Source: Argentina anserina | Lineage: Eukaryota > Streptophyta > Magnoliopsida > Rosales > Rosaceae | DNA length: 64,000 nucleotides | NCBI RefSeq assembly: GCF_933775445.1 | Contig: NC_065875.1 | Coordinates: 1,674,001-1,738,000 of the forward strand | Direction of reading: 5' to 3' | Shown: piece by piece, positions 24,000 to 34,546 of the stretch | Layout: each line of letters begins with the position of its first letter | Position numbering within the stretch: position 1 is the first letter of the stretch | The notes under the pieces: model-generated | What the model was told of the DNA's origin: nothing | The model's input: the letters and a program-made list of their open reading frames with translations, nothing else | The model's database searches: none | Translations under genes and position numbers: made by a program

Positions 24000-25360
24000 G
24001 CCCACCTCCTAATTATGTCATGTGTCCTCTTGTTTAACAAGACTGACTATGGTTAAGAGATAATAATATATTGTAATAATTTTTTTAATTAAAACTTGAC
24101 ACTATTTTTTAGATTAATTCATTCTTTTAATTGTTGTATTGTATAATGGAACCATTTTTTTTGTATAAAGAAGATGTGTCTTCAAGACTCCTAATATTCT
24201 CATAATACCTAACCCTAAACCTGGGTTTTTACTTCATTCTCCTAAAAAAAACCTGGGTTTTTACCTATGTTGCAAGATGCTTACGTACTATATGCACTTA
24301 AGATAAATAATTGAGTAATCAATAATTAATATGATCTAAACTTAAAGTCAAAAAAAGAATTTGTTAAAAGTAAAAATGAAAAGAAATTATAATTTACCAT
24401 CATAAATTTATATTGATAACTATAATTAAATCATGGTTAAACAATATGACACATGACATAGATTTAAGAGGTGTGCATGAGTGGACAAAATTTAGTTGGT
24501 CGGCAAATTTACTTCTCATGCAAAAAAAATGTCCCCTAAGAAAAAGAATAATACAGATTTCAAGACAGTTGTGGAAGCTAGTTAAAGTTTAGTTAGAGCA
24601 GGCAAAAAGTAAAAGAAGGATATTTGGCAAGACAAAAAGAAATGGTCCCAGGAATTTGGAATCCTACAATGCAGAGCTAGCAAGAAATTAAATCTATTAG
24701 TAGATCCAGAAATTAAATCCATTATGAAAGACATGGGAATGATATGGATCTATGGATAGTTGAGTTTCTGTCATCCATCCATGTGTTCTCATTGATTGGC
24801 AACTTAATACAGTTCTCGCTATACTACTGACAACCGGGGGCGGAACCAAGAATCTGAAGTGGGTAGGGCTAGTTTTAACACATAAATTTTGTTTTGTAAT
24901 TGAAAACTTAATAGCTAAAGAAGTTATATATATATATATATATAAATGTTATGACTAAAGAAAAAGATGGAGAAAATGGGGAGATAATAGATATATTTCT
25001 TACTAATAAAAAATATTGTAAGTTTTTTTTAAATATTGAGAAACTATTGCCAGATAAAAGAAGAGGGGTGTTGTTACTGAACCTCCAAGTTTACTCACTT
25101 TACCTCTTTCTAATTTTATTTATTAAATTACAAAGATATCATCTTACATAATTATTATTAAAGACAACATGTGTATAAATAATACAATATTATTTTGTTT
25201 TCTATAGACTTTCCAAATCAATCAACACTAATAGATTGCATTATTAATTATTTTCCTTATCAATTGTTTTATATTTCTACTACATACTCATAAAAATATT
25301 TTTTTATATTAATTAAAAATTAAACTATATCTAAGATTATTCATATGACAACAAAATCTA
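24000..25360. other. intergenic region with repeat fragments
   Basis: It holds a diverged copy of the 375-bp repeat (24540-24625) and a hAT-like left end with GGGGGCGGAACCAAG (about 24835) whose right end I could not find. It also has a short (TA)n tract near 24927-24944 and AT-rich DNA. No gene is seen. Confidence 0.45.
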
Positions 25361-25365
25361 TTATT

Positions 25366-25549
25366 TGTTCTGGGAGAATTACTATTCTACCCTTGTATGT
25401 GTCTTAGCCTAATAGGTTTCCTGTTAGGAGATAGATTAGCATCTCCGTAATAAATTAGGACTCCGAATCCTACGGGATTGTGGTTTTGTAATGCCTATAT
25501 ATAGGCCTCCATATCATTCAATAATACACAATTATTTCATCCTGAAACA
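25366..25549 (+). repeat. 5' LTR of copia element 1
   Basis: It starts TGTTCTGGGAG and ends CCTGAAACA, with a CCTATATATAGG promoter-like TATA region near its 3' part. Confidence 0.95.
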
Positions 25550-25639
25550 CGTTATCAGCACGTTGCTCTAAAATCCTGAACTTTTAGAGCCCTAGAATTT
25601 TTTTCTCTTCTCCACCGCCGGCCACCGTCGTCTCCGGCC

Positions 25640-25960
25640 TCCGACATCTTCCGGTCGATGTTCCTCGTCGGCGCAGCCCCTGCTCGCCGCCGCTGCAGTC
25701 CCCCCGCTGCTACCTCTGCAGCCCCGCGCGCAGCCCCTGCATGCTGCCCCCGCAGCCCCGCACGCTGCCCTACCCTGCAACCCCCGCAACGCAGCCCTGC
25801 ACGCACGCACGCAGCCCCGCACGCAGCCCTGCACGCACCCCTGCTGCCCTCGCATCGCAGCCGCATGCAGCCCCGCAAACAGATTCTGCCCTGCGGCCCC
25901 TGCTGTCCTGCTGCCCCTGCGACCCCCCCTGCTGCCCCTGCACGCAGCCTCGGCAGCCCC
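25640..25960. repeat. GC-rich CAGCCC/GCACGC low-complexity tract in copia 1 leader
   Basis: Repeats built of CAGCCCC, GCACGCACGCAG and CTGCCCCTGC fill about 320 bp. This keeps most frames open on both strands and makes spurious Pro/Ala- or Gly/Cys-rich ORFs. The base composition is unlike anything else in the window. Confidence 0.8.
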
Positions 25961-28595
25961 GCAGGGTATCTTCCGCATTCGCTCCGCAAAAACATCTTTT
26001 TGCCCCGAAAAATCCCGCATCAGAGGATTCAAAATTGCACCTCCCGCATATATACGCAATGAACGCGAACTGCACAAGCAAACTCTTCGCTCAAGAGAAG
26101 CTACTCCCGTCTTCTCTACTCTTTTGGGCCTTTAAAATATTTCTCTTTTTTCCTTTTTATTTTCCTATTGCTTATTAAATCGTTTATTTGCACGTTTTCA
26201 TTTTCTAACTATGTTTCACGTGCTTGCATAGGAAAAGTGATCACTCGTCGTACTATGGTGATGACATTCATGCCGAGATGGACGATACTTTTGTCATCTA
26301 CATATGATTTTGATCGTATCCTCCCAAGATTTTTATGTCATCGGACGAAGATCGAAAAAGGAATTCAACAAGCAACTTCATGCATGACGATCGATTTGCA
26401 GAGCAATTTACTTATATGCGGTCTATTTGGCAGACTAACAAGTATGTTTTTCTTAAAGTTGCTGCTTTTGAAGATATATATATAAATTATCAGGCGCTAT
26501 TAGCCTTTTTTTCATGTCTTCTTTTCCGGCCTTTCTTATAACGCCGATGAGACCAAAGAGGGATATGATTCCCCTCTTGGTCGACGTTTTTCATGTGACG
26601 GTCCTGGGGGAGTCACGTTTTTATTTTAAAAAAGAAGATATCGATTTCGTGTGGTCGCCTGAGTGCACCGCTGTTTTGGGTGCGATCATGAGAATCGCCG
26701 ATATGCATCGATTATTTTGTGACCATATACATCATAAGCCTTCTAATTCCGGTTACATACTTGAATAGTTTCAATTATTTGAAACCTATACAACCCTCGT
26801 TTCTTATGGATGCGTCGCCATCGCGACTGTTATTTGAATGTTTGAGTTTTCTTAAACTCATGTCTATAAACGATAATCTCAAGGTCTACGTACTCATTTA
26901 TTTGAGTTGATTCATTACTCTGATGCAGCACTATATGCTGACAAAAAGATCCCAAAAATAACGAATTCTATGGGACACACTTAAAAGTGATTTAATGAAC
27001 GTCTATGACGTTGTATTATCAGAGTTGACCTTGATGCATACTCCACATCCAAGAAATGCATGCCATTTTTGGCACCTTTATCTATTTCTTGAGGGAATTT
27101 TGGAGATGGAAACGTAACATTCTTCCATTCTCAAGTAAGCACATTTTTGAGCCTCAGGCTAAGGCTCCGCCCAATCCGATATGCAAGATTTTGTTGCTAC
27201 GGACTTTTGATTAGTCACTCTATTTTGACTATGTTTTCTGCTTACTATTTTTCAAGTATGACGATTGGCATTGCTATGTTTCTTGCTCGACTTTAGCTTA
27301 AGTCGTCTATTGGAATTGGAAGTTTGGTTGTGTTGTATTAAATATTGGCATATTCTATAAAATTTCTCGTCTTTCTTGGACTCGTGAGAATTTTATTTGC
27401 CTTGGCTTAGCATGCATGGTCAACGTTTGCAACTCACGTGGTTTTTAAATTGGCCGCTTTTGGGTTACATGGGACCCCAATAGCACTACATTGTGATTTT
27501 GGACTTTGAAATTTGGAAAACGGACCTCGGAACGTCAAAATTGACGTCGTTTTTCCCAGTTACTGTTCCGGCGTTTCCGGAACGTTTTTTGACGTTTTAC
27601 CAGCGTATTCGCCGCCTTCCGGCCATATTCCAGCGTTTCCGGCACTGCCATCCGGTTCCGGACTGCGTTCCCTGTCGGACCTGAAGTTATGGCCTCCATA
27701 CCGGCCAGGTCCGGCCACTGCCGGCCGGATTTCCAGCAATCGGTGCCGCCGGCTTCCGACGAGTTTTTCCGACGTTTTTTTTTCGTCGTTTCTCGTCATT
27801 TTTCCGGCATATGTCAGCAGTTCTTGCTGCCATGTTTTGCTAGTCCAAAATTCACCCGGTTTTGAGTTAATTTGACATGGTTTTCCGGTTAATTTTCCGG
27901 TTTTCTCCAAGTCGTTTCATATCTCAAATGATTTTATTATTATCGGTGACCACCCGCACCAATTGGATGGTTTTTACCACCTAAATTGTTTGGTATTCAA
28001 CTGCTCCAATACCATGTTTTTCCAACTCTTGAGTTGAAGAATGTAGTTCTATTGCCATGTGATACATTCGATGGGATTGCCATTTGTTTCAATCCCCTCC
28101 CTTACAATATCCTACGGCGTATTGTGTAGAGAAGTTCACCGCGTCGTTGACTCTCTTAATCTTCATTTTGAGAATGTCCCGCCGTGAAATCGAGTGTCTT
28201 GCTAATTGCGTAACCACCCACACTGTCCTACGGCGCATGTAGTTGTTTTACAGATCTCGTGCAGAGATTGTGTTGTATATCTTCGTGCCTTGCTAAGTTT
28301 TAAAGGCCATTCATGCCAATGATGGATTTTCATCTTGATATTTGTGTTAAGAATGGAGAGGAATAAATCTGTCAGATTTCATTGACAGTATCTTTTTCAA
28401 GCTTCGACAGTAGCTTTGTTAGCCTGCAGACATCGTTTTGCTTGCCTGCAGTAGTAGCTTTATGTAACTCAAGATTCTTTGAATCATGGGTTCGGTTTTA
28501 CTGTCTTCTCGGTTTTGACATGATCGTTTTTTGGTCATTTTGAACAAGATATGATGATTCGAGTTCTTTGAAATTCGCATTATCATCTATTTTTC

Positions 28596-30900
28596 ATGTT
28601 CACGAAGCGATTGGAGGACCACCTCACCCATGCTCCACACGGTGAGGCCGAACCTGCCTATTTCGGCGGCTCCATGGCATTAAGGCCGTTGGTGGCGGCA
28701 TCCCCTCCTTCACAGGAGCTTGTGATGCCTCCCGTGTTTTCTAATGCCTCCATGGTAATCTCTGATGCTCATCGCTCATTTTGCAAAGCATGTTCTTTTG
28801 CTAGATTTCAAGGAAGTCCTTATTTACTAATGCTCCAACCGAGAACATTCCATTCTTATGAAGTATTTAAGGTGACATTAGTGGACCCTATCCAACCGAA
28901 TGCGGACATTTTTCGGTATTTTTATGGCATAGGTTAAGAGCATCGACGTGTTGGTCACACGTCGCTTTGCTTTCCACAAGAAACGTTGCATTCGCTAAAG
29001 CTTTTAGCTATGATCATCACACTAAGGGATCAGCACCCTTCCTATCCTCTCAAATCTATTTGATTGGCTACCGTTGGAGAGTTCACCTCCACGACTTTGA
29101 TGATTTCGTTTTGCATATCTACTGGGATCGTCGTTGAACATATTATTCCTCATGTTCATTCACTGCACGATCTAGCAGAGCTCGGACTTGGTTATGGGTA
29201 CTAACCTGCCGATTTTTGCATGGAGATATGTAATGATGTTGCATGCAGCGACACCTATTGGTTTTAGACCCACAACTTGCCAAACATTTAGTGCGTACCA
29301 GATGGTTACTGGATATGATCCCAACGTTCTTTTCCTTAAACGCCTATTTGGTTAAAGTTGTTTATGTGCCTCTATTGTAGTTATCTCAATGGGTCTACTT
29401 GAAACGATTAAGTATTCTGGTTGGTTATGATTTATGAATCACCAACACTTGTCCGCTATTTCCAATCTACAACCGTTGATCTCTATCCTGTGATATTAGC
29501 AGACGGTCACTTTGATGAGACATACTTCCCGTCGTTAGGGGGAGATATGGAATGCTCCCATTCTGGTTTTAACGCCAGGAATTGACGTGGTGTGGCACTA
29601 TGTCTCATTAAGATCCCGCACTACTCAAAGTGATCAAATGTGCAACGCATTATCTACCTCCAGAAAGTCAAAGATTCAATGCTCAATGACTTTACCGATA
29701 TTGCGAAAGTGACGAGATCGCACATAAATGCTGTGATGTGCCGGTAAGGTTGGAACTCTCAGAATATGAGAGAATTTCATATGACCTGATCCTAGCACCG
29801 TTGGCACCATCCCTGACAGTGGGAAGGAAGCCGGCGATGGCACCATCGTACGCTGTGGTGTTGTCGGCGCCCGTGGTATTGCACCACAAAACAAGGGTGG
29901 CAAACGCAAAGATGGATTACTAAGGGTCATAGCTTCGGTCTTGGCTCCTGCCTAGATGAGGGGGAGACCATTATTCTCTAGAATCAAAACTAGAAAGAAG
30001 CGAAGTGCGTAGGCACAAGTATTTCGCCCATCATCAAGAGATATCCTCTAAACATGTGAATCAACTAAGTTTCTGTGGGACGCTACAGACTCATTTTGTT
30101 GATATTAGAGAAGAATAGAAATCTCACGAATTGATCGTATACAGCGCGCGCGTGTGTTTAATGGATTGATCTCCCATGATTGATGATGTATTCGCTTATG
30201 CTCTTATTCCGTTGTAAAGCATCAACGATGAGCAACTTGACCGAAGTGGAAAGAATCAATACAGGCTGAACTAGACTTGTTATGTTGGTCGTTGTTCGTA
30301 AGTGTAATGAGAAAGATGAAGTCATGCGATATATGCAGGACTTATGGCGCAAAGATTGTCTCATTATCCTACTATTGACTACGATGAGTTATATTCTCTC
30401 GTTATGGACATAATTGCTTTCGGCTACTTGATCAGTAGTAGTGTCCATGAAAACTGATTTGCAGCATATGATAGTGGTCATAGAATATCTGTAAAGGGAT
30501 CTTGACGCAGATATGAGAGTGCCCGAGGAACTTTAAATGCCTCTAGACCACTGAGAGATTATGTAATCAGATTGCGACGTTCGAGAGAACGTAGTACAAT
30601 CGGTTGCAAGAACTCATACCCATATGTGTTCATATGAAGCTAATTCTTGATTCTCTATTCCGTCTAAGTATAGATGATGAAGAGATTCAATGAGCTATAC
30701 ATTCATGCATGCTAGTGTTGTTGGGACACTATTGCTTTCATTATGACGTAATTAACTATGCGCCTATGCATTGTCATTGGACTTGCATTGCTTCTTTGAC
30801 ATGGGTTTAGTTCTACACTTAGTGAACCAACACAAATCCTATCCACACCAACGCCGCCAGCAGCTCCAGCAACATCAACGTACGCCTTGGTGTAGCAGTC
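28596..30900 (+). pseudogene. copia pol remnant (pre-integrase, integrase, hinge)
   Basis: In order I can read a pre-integrase His/Cys-like piece (DAHRSFCKACSFARF), degraded integrase core (VGEFTSTTLMISFCIS), the post-core segment (TFSAYQMVTGYDPN), then a hinge (HFDETYFPSLGGD) and a Gly/Arg tail (NKGGKRKDG, MRGRP). Frames change repeatedly and stops are frequent. Gag, reverse transcriptase and RNase H are not recognisable. The family is clear; no product is possible. Confidence 0.8.
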
Positions 30901-31484
30901 GACACTGGTAGCGTAGAGGATGCGTACGGTTCCATCTTGGACCAAAATCAGTCATTCATTGGTCCATTCCCCCATTCTTTTTGCGAAAGACACATTGAAT
31001 GTGTCAAATCAGAATCTGTCCAGTTTCGTAAGTCAACTTCAACGAGACCTACAGGACAGCTCGCTCGATGAAATATGATGAAATTAGTACCTTGGAAAGG
31101 TCTATGTGTCTACTTTCAAGGGACATTAACCTTTCGTTCATAGCTATCATATTGAGTGAGTTATGGCCGTTTTAGCAAAGTAGGAAAGTCCTGTCCGGAA
31201 ATTTACAAGTCAGTCAACTTCGACAGAGCATTGTGAACTGCTCCGATCGGATAAGGTTATGAACCTTATGTCACTGGAAAGCCACGGGTGTCTACTTTTC
31301 AGAACATTTTACGGTTCGCTGATACCTATTTTGACGAAGAAGTTATGGCCGTTTAAGTGAGTAAAGGTCATTCTACCCGAGAATCTGATTTTCATTGCAA
31401 ACTCTTGTTTTGAGTTGTTATGCAATCTTGTTTCCTAAGATCTAAGTTTGGCTATAGTTTCCTAAGATCTAAGTTTGGCTAAGT

Positions 31485-31624
31485 ATAGCATGTATGATCT
31501 AAGGATGTGTGGCTAGATTAATGATTAATCATTAGCCCAAGACTACGTTTGAGAAGCATGTATGATCTAAGGATGTGTGGCTAGATTAATGATTAATCAT
31601 TAGCCCAAGACTACGTTTGAGAAG
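31485..31624. repeat. 69-bp tandem duplication inside copia 1
   Basis: A unit from AGCATGTATGATCTAAGG to CTACGTTTGAGA is present twice head to tail without visible differences. A shorter GATCTAAGTTTGGCTA duplication lies just upstream. Confidence 0.9.
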
Positions 31625-31876
31625 CATGTAATGAACGTTGTATACGTTGTTCTTTGTACTCCATGATTATGGCACTAATCAGGGGGAGTTGTTTCGTAGA
31701 CTTCAGGGGGAGTCTAGTTCACATGATGCTATCAAATGTAGACGGTGCGTTGTGCTCTTTTTCACTTCGATCAAGCTTTTGTTTTTACCCAAGAGGTTTT
31801 TATTTTGCTTGACAAGATTTTTACCGAGGCAACGATGTGTGCACCATGCAACCTAGGCATGCGACACAAGGGGGAG

Positions 31877-32058
31877 TGTTCCGGGAGAATTACTATTCTA
31901 CCCTTGTATGTGTCTTAGCCTAATAGGTTTCATGTTAGGAGATAGATTAGCATCTCCGTAATAGATTAGGACTCCGAATCCTACGGGATTGTGGTTTTGT
32001 AATGCCTATATATAGGCCCCCATATCATTCAATAATACACAATTATTTCATCATGAAA

Positions 32059-32060
<2 letters not shown>
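31877..32060 (+). repeat. 3' LTR of copia element 1
   Basis: It starts TGTTCCGGGAG and ends CATGAAACA. The five differences from the 5' LTR are all single substitutions. Confidence 0.95.

Positions 32061-32096
<36 letters not shown>
32061..32096. repeat. (TTA)n microsatellite at the copia 1 target site
   Basis: About twelve TTA units begin exactly at the right-hand TTATT target duplication, suggesting slippage growth from the duplicated site. Confidence 0.85.
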
Positions 32097-32099
<3 letters not shown>

Positions 32100-32711
32100 G
32101 TAAGTGAAAATACAATATATATATATATATTATGTGTGTATATAGTATATATATTTGTAACACACTAGTAACTATTAAAACAATATCTATAAAACTAAAA
32201 CATAGGGAAAAAATTACATATAGTGATCAAATATTTTATAGCATATAGTTGATCATGAGGATGATTAATATGTTTCGAATATTTTTTAAATTGATGTCAC
32301 TGAAGAATATTTCTTAAAATTGATTGAAGAATGGAGGACTAGTGAGATACCGTACACACAGAAAAAAAACTAAAAAAAAAAGCTGAGGAATTAAGGTTGA
32401 TATTAAAAAAAAGAATTGAGGTCTAATGAATGAATAAGAGGTATAATGAGTAATCTATGAAAATATATGTGAATGACATATGAGAAAGTTATTTTAGAAT
32501 TTTAAAGGAGGTTTAGTAAGCAAATGTTTCAAATTGAAAAACAATGTGGATGTGTAGAGAGCTTAAAGATCTATTGAGCAAATATTGAGGTCTCGGTAGC
32601 AAATTACAGGAAGAGTGGGCAAAGAAAAAAGTGAGTGAAGAAAATTAAAAAGAAGAATTGGAAAGAGAGAGAAAAAAAATAGAAACAGAATAAGGAAGAA
32701 AAATTTAGGCA

Positions 32712-32775
32712 AATGGGATTCGAACCCAAGAACTGATCCCTACCATTTAAGATACTCAACCAACTGAACTAAATT
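32712..32775 (-). repeat. tRNA-like / SINE-head sequence
   Basis: On the minus strand an A-box-like TAGTTCAGTTGG (32760-32771) is followed by a B-box GGTTCGAATCC (32716-32726) at tRNA spacing. Stems do not pair well, so it is a tRNA pseudogene or SINE head rather than a functional tRNA. Confidence 0.4.
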
Positions 32776-32844
32776 CATTTAATGTTTGATTGGTACATAT
32801 AGTTTTTGAAATACATAAATTCAGTTTAAACCCTAAACTGACAA

Positions 32845-32910
32845 CATGGATCGAACTTAAAAGTGAGAGTTGGATCACAAACACGTTAATACCAACTGAG
32901 CCAACCCACA
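32845..32910 (-). repeat. second tRNA-like / SINE-head sequence
   Basis: TTGGCTCAGTTGGT (32891-32904) and GTTCGATCC (32848-32856) on the minus strand again fit A and B boxes. They lie about 130 bp upstream of the other copy in the same orientation. Confidence 0.35.
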
Positions 32911-34336
32911 TCAAATTTAAAATTCTGCCTATATAGCTAGACAAGCATGCAGTAATCTGGTCATTTTCGTATGCATCACATATATTGGTATAATATGTTT
33001 GACGAGCTTGGGGTCCGAAATGGTCTTTATAAATTGCAAAGATCGCTCAACCAGTCAACCAGAATGTTTAATCATGAGTCATGAGGTCTGCAGCTAGAGT
33101 TTAATATTCCCAAGTTGAGCATCATCATATGCTAATTAAAATCATAAGGTTAGATGGATAAAAGCAAGTTGGAAGACGTGGCTTCTCAGTTCTGAAATGA
33201 AATTATTCAATTTGGTCGATTCAATAATCAATTAATCCATTTTTTTAAAAGAAGTATGAAAAAGACTGAATTGGTTGGCTTCGTACCAACCAATCCAACA
33301 TTAGAAAAAAAAAAGGGTCACACATGGAGGCATTTCTTGTCTATTCTTATGTATAATTGGCCAAATAATGACTCGTTCTTCTACTTGTTTATTATGAGAT
33401 TTCAGGCTTCAAGCTTATAAAAAAAATCTCAGTGAATCGCGGAAGCTTGTATAACAATTCTTAAAAATTAACAAGCATGTGCTGGGAAATATATAGCTTC
33501 TGCATTTTGCAAACAAGGTGAAAGAATATGAGGACTATATACAACTGAAAGAATTTTCAACTCCTTGTATACTTGCAGAAGGAATTATTCCTATTTTGCA
33601 GCACAAGGCGCTTCGTGTAGAAAAGAATATTCAAGGCTGGAAAAAAATTCAGTAAGTTGTTATATACAGAAACTGTAGCAGATCCTCACCCCGGCATTTC
33701 GCACAGAATTCAAACAAAGAGCCAAGCAGGGGTGGATCTAGGTTTTTTTAGGGTGACTCAAGTATCTCCATTGGTCAAGACAAGGAAAAAAAACTAGGTT
33801 TTAAATTTTTTGATTTTAGAATTCTCCTTAGCGAAAGTGTCCCTAAATAAACGACTCTACTCATTTTTTCCCTTCTATACTTTACTCTTCTATTTCTCAA
33901 TAACGTGTCTTCAGTCAAGTATCTCTTATTCTAAAATGCTAGCTAAGTTACTAGCTATTACGTAGCTAATCTATTCAATTGTATTAGATTTTGACTATTT
34001 ACATATCGTTTTGTCTAATATATATGAGTCTTCTTTTTCAATAGTTATAGGTGTCAGTTAGACTAAACTGAAAAATTTGAGTCCAAACTGAAGCGTTCGA
34101 AAAAAAATTTCTTCATGGTTTCAAAAAATGTTCAATCTACATTTCTAAAAAAAAAAAATTCTAATCTACATGTCCAAATCCGAATTATTTTCATTTCTTA
34201 TCTTTCTGAAGCTTTATTGATCACTCACGATCTTTAATTCAGTTTTCATTAGTCAATTATTAACCTTTCAAACCGCTAATAGAATACTTTTGTAAATAAT
34301 TCTGGATTACGATGTGCTATATGAATATTTGATTGG

Positions 34337-34546
34337 TGTTAAAGGAAAAACACCATTAGTGTGCCTCGTTAATGCAAATAAAGGAATAAGTTAATGACGT
34401 TTATGGTCAACGGATGTAACGGATCAATCACCATTATGTAGCCTTAATTACCATTGTAATTACCATTTATTTCTATTGTAATCTTGACCCCTATATAAAG
34501 GGGATTATCAATAAGATGAATAGACAATTCTATTTTCCCTACAACA
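34337..34546 (+). repeat. 5' LTR of copia element 2
   Basis: Begins TGTTAAAGG and ends CCTACAACA; a CCCCTATATAAAGGGG palindromic TATA region lies about 55 bases before its end. Confidence 0.96.

Larger units (their letters stand above)
25366..32060 (+). mobile_element. Ty1/copia LTR retrotransposon 1, decayed interior
   Basis: Two 184-bp LTRs (TG...CA) bound a 6695-bp element with a 5-bp target duplication TTATT (25361-25365 and 32061-32065). The LTRs differ at 5 of 184 positions. The primer-binding site follows the 5' LTR at 25550-25562 (CGTTATCAGCACG), and the polypurine tract AAGGGGGAG precedes the 3' LTR. Copia-type integrase and hinge remnants lie at about 28600-30000, broken by many stops. 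I see no reverse transcriptase or RNase H before the 3' LTR. The element is non-autonomous. Confidence 0.95.
32097..33718. other. intergenic region, probable displaced 3' flank of the zinc-knuckle gene
   Basis: AT-rich DNA with two tRNA-like boxes, listed separately. The part just left of the hAT target duplication (up to 33718) is, by the nested insertion geometry, the DNA that originally followed the zinc-knuckle gene. No gene is recognised. Confidence 0.5.

Noticed and set aside
24834..25365. Complete hAT element starting GGGGGCGGAACC
   Set aside because: No matching right end or 8-bp duplication found on either side of copia 1, so only a fragment is noted.
25555..26178. Overlapping ORFs of 100-160 codons on both strands, Pro/Ala- or Gly/Cys-rich
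   Set aside because: They arise from the GC-rich low-complexity tract in the copia 1 leader; no domain and no start or splice context.
27493..27910. ORFs of about 115-120 codons on both strands inside copia 1
   Set aside because: CCGG-rich sequence lacking stop codons by composition; no recognisable gag or other domain.
32712..32775. Functional tRNA gene
   Set aside because: A and B boxes are present but acceptor and anticodon stems do not pair.
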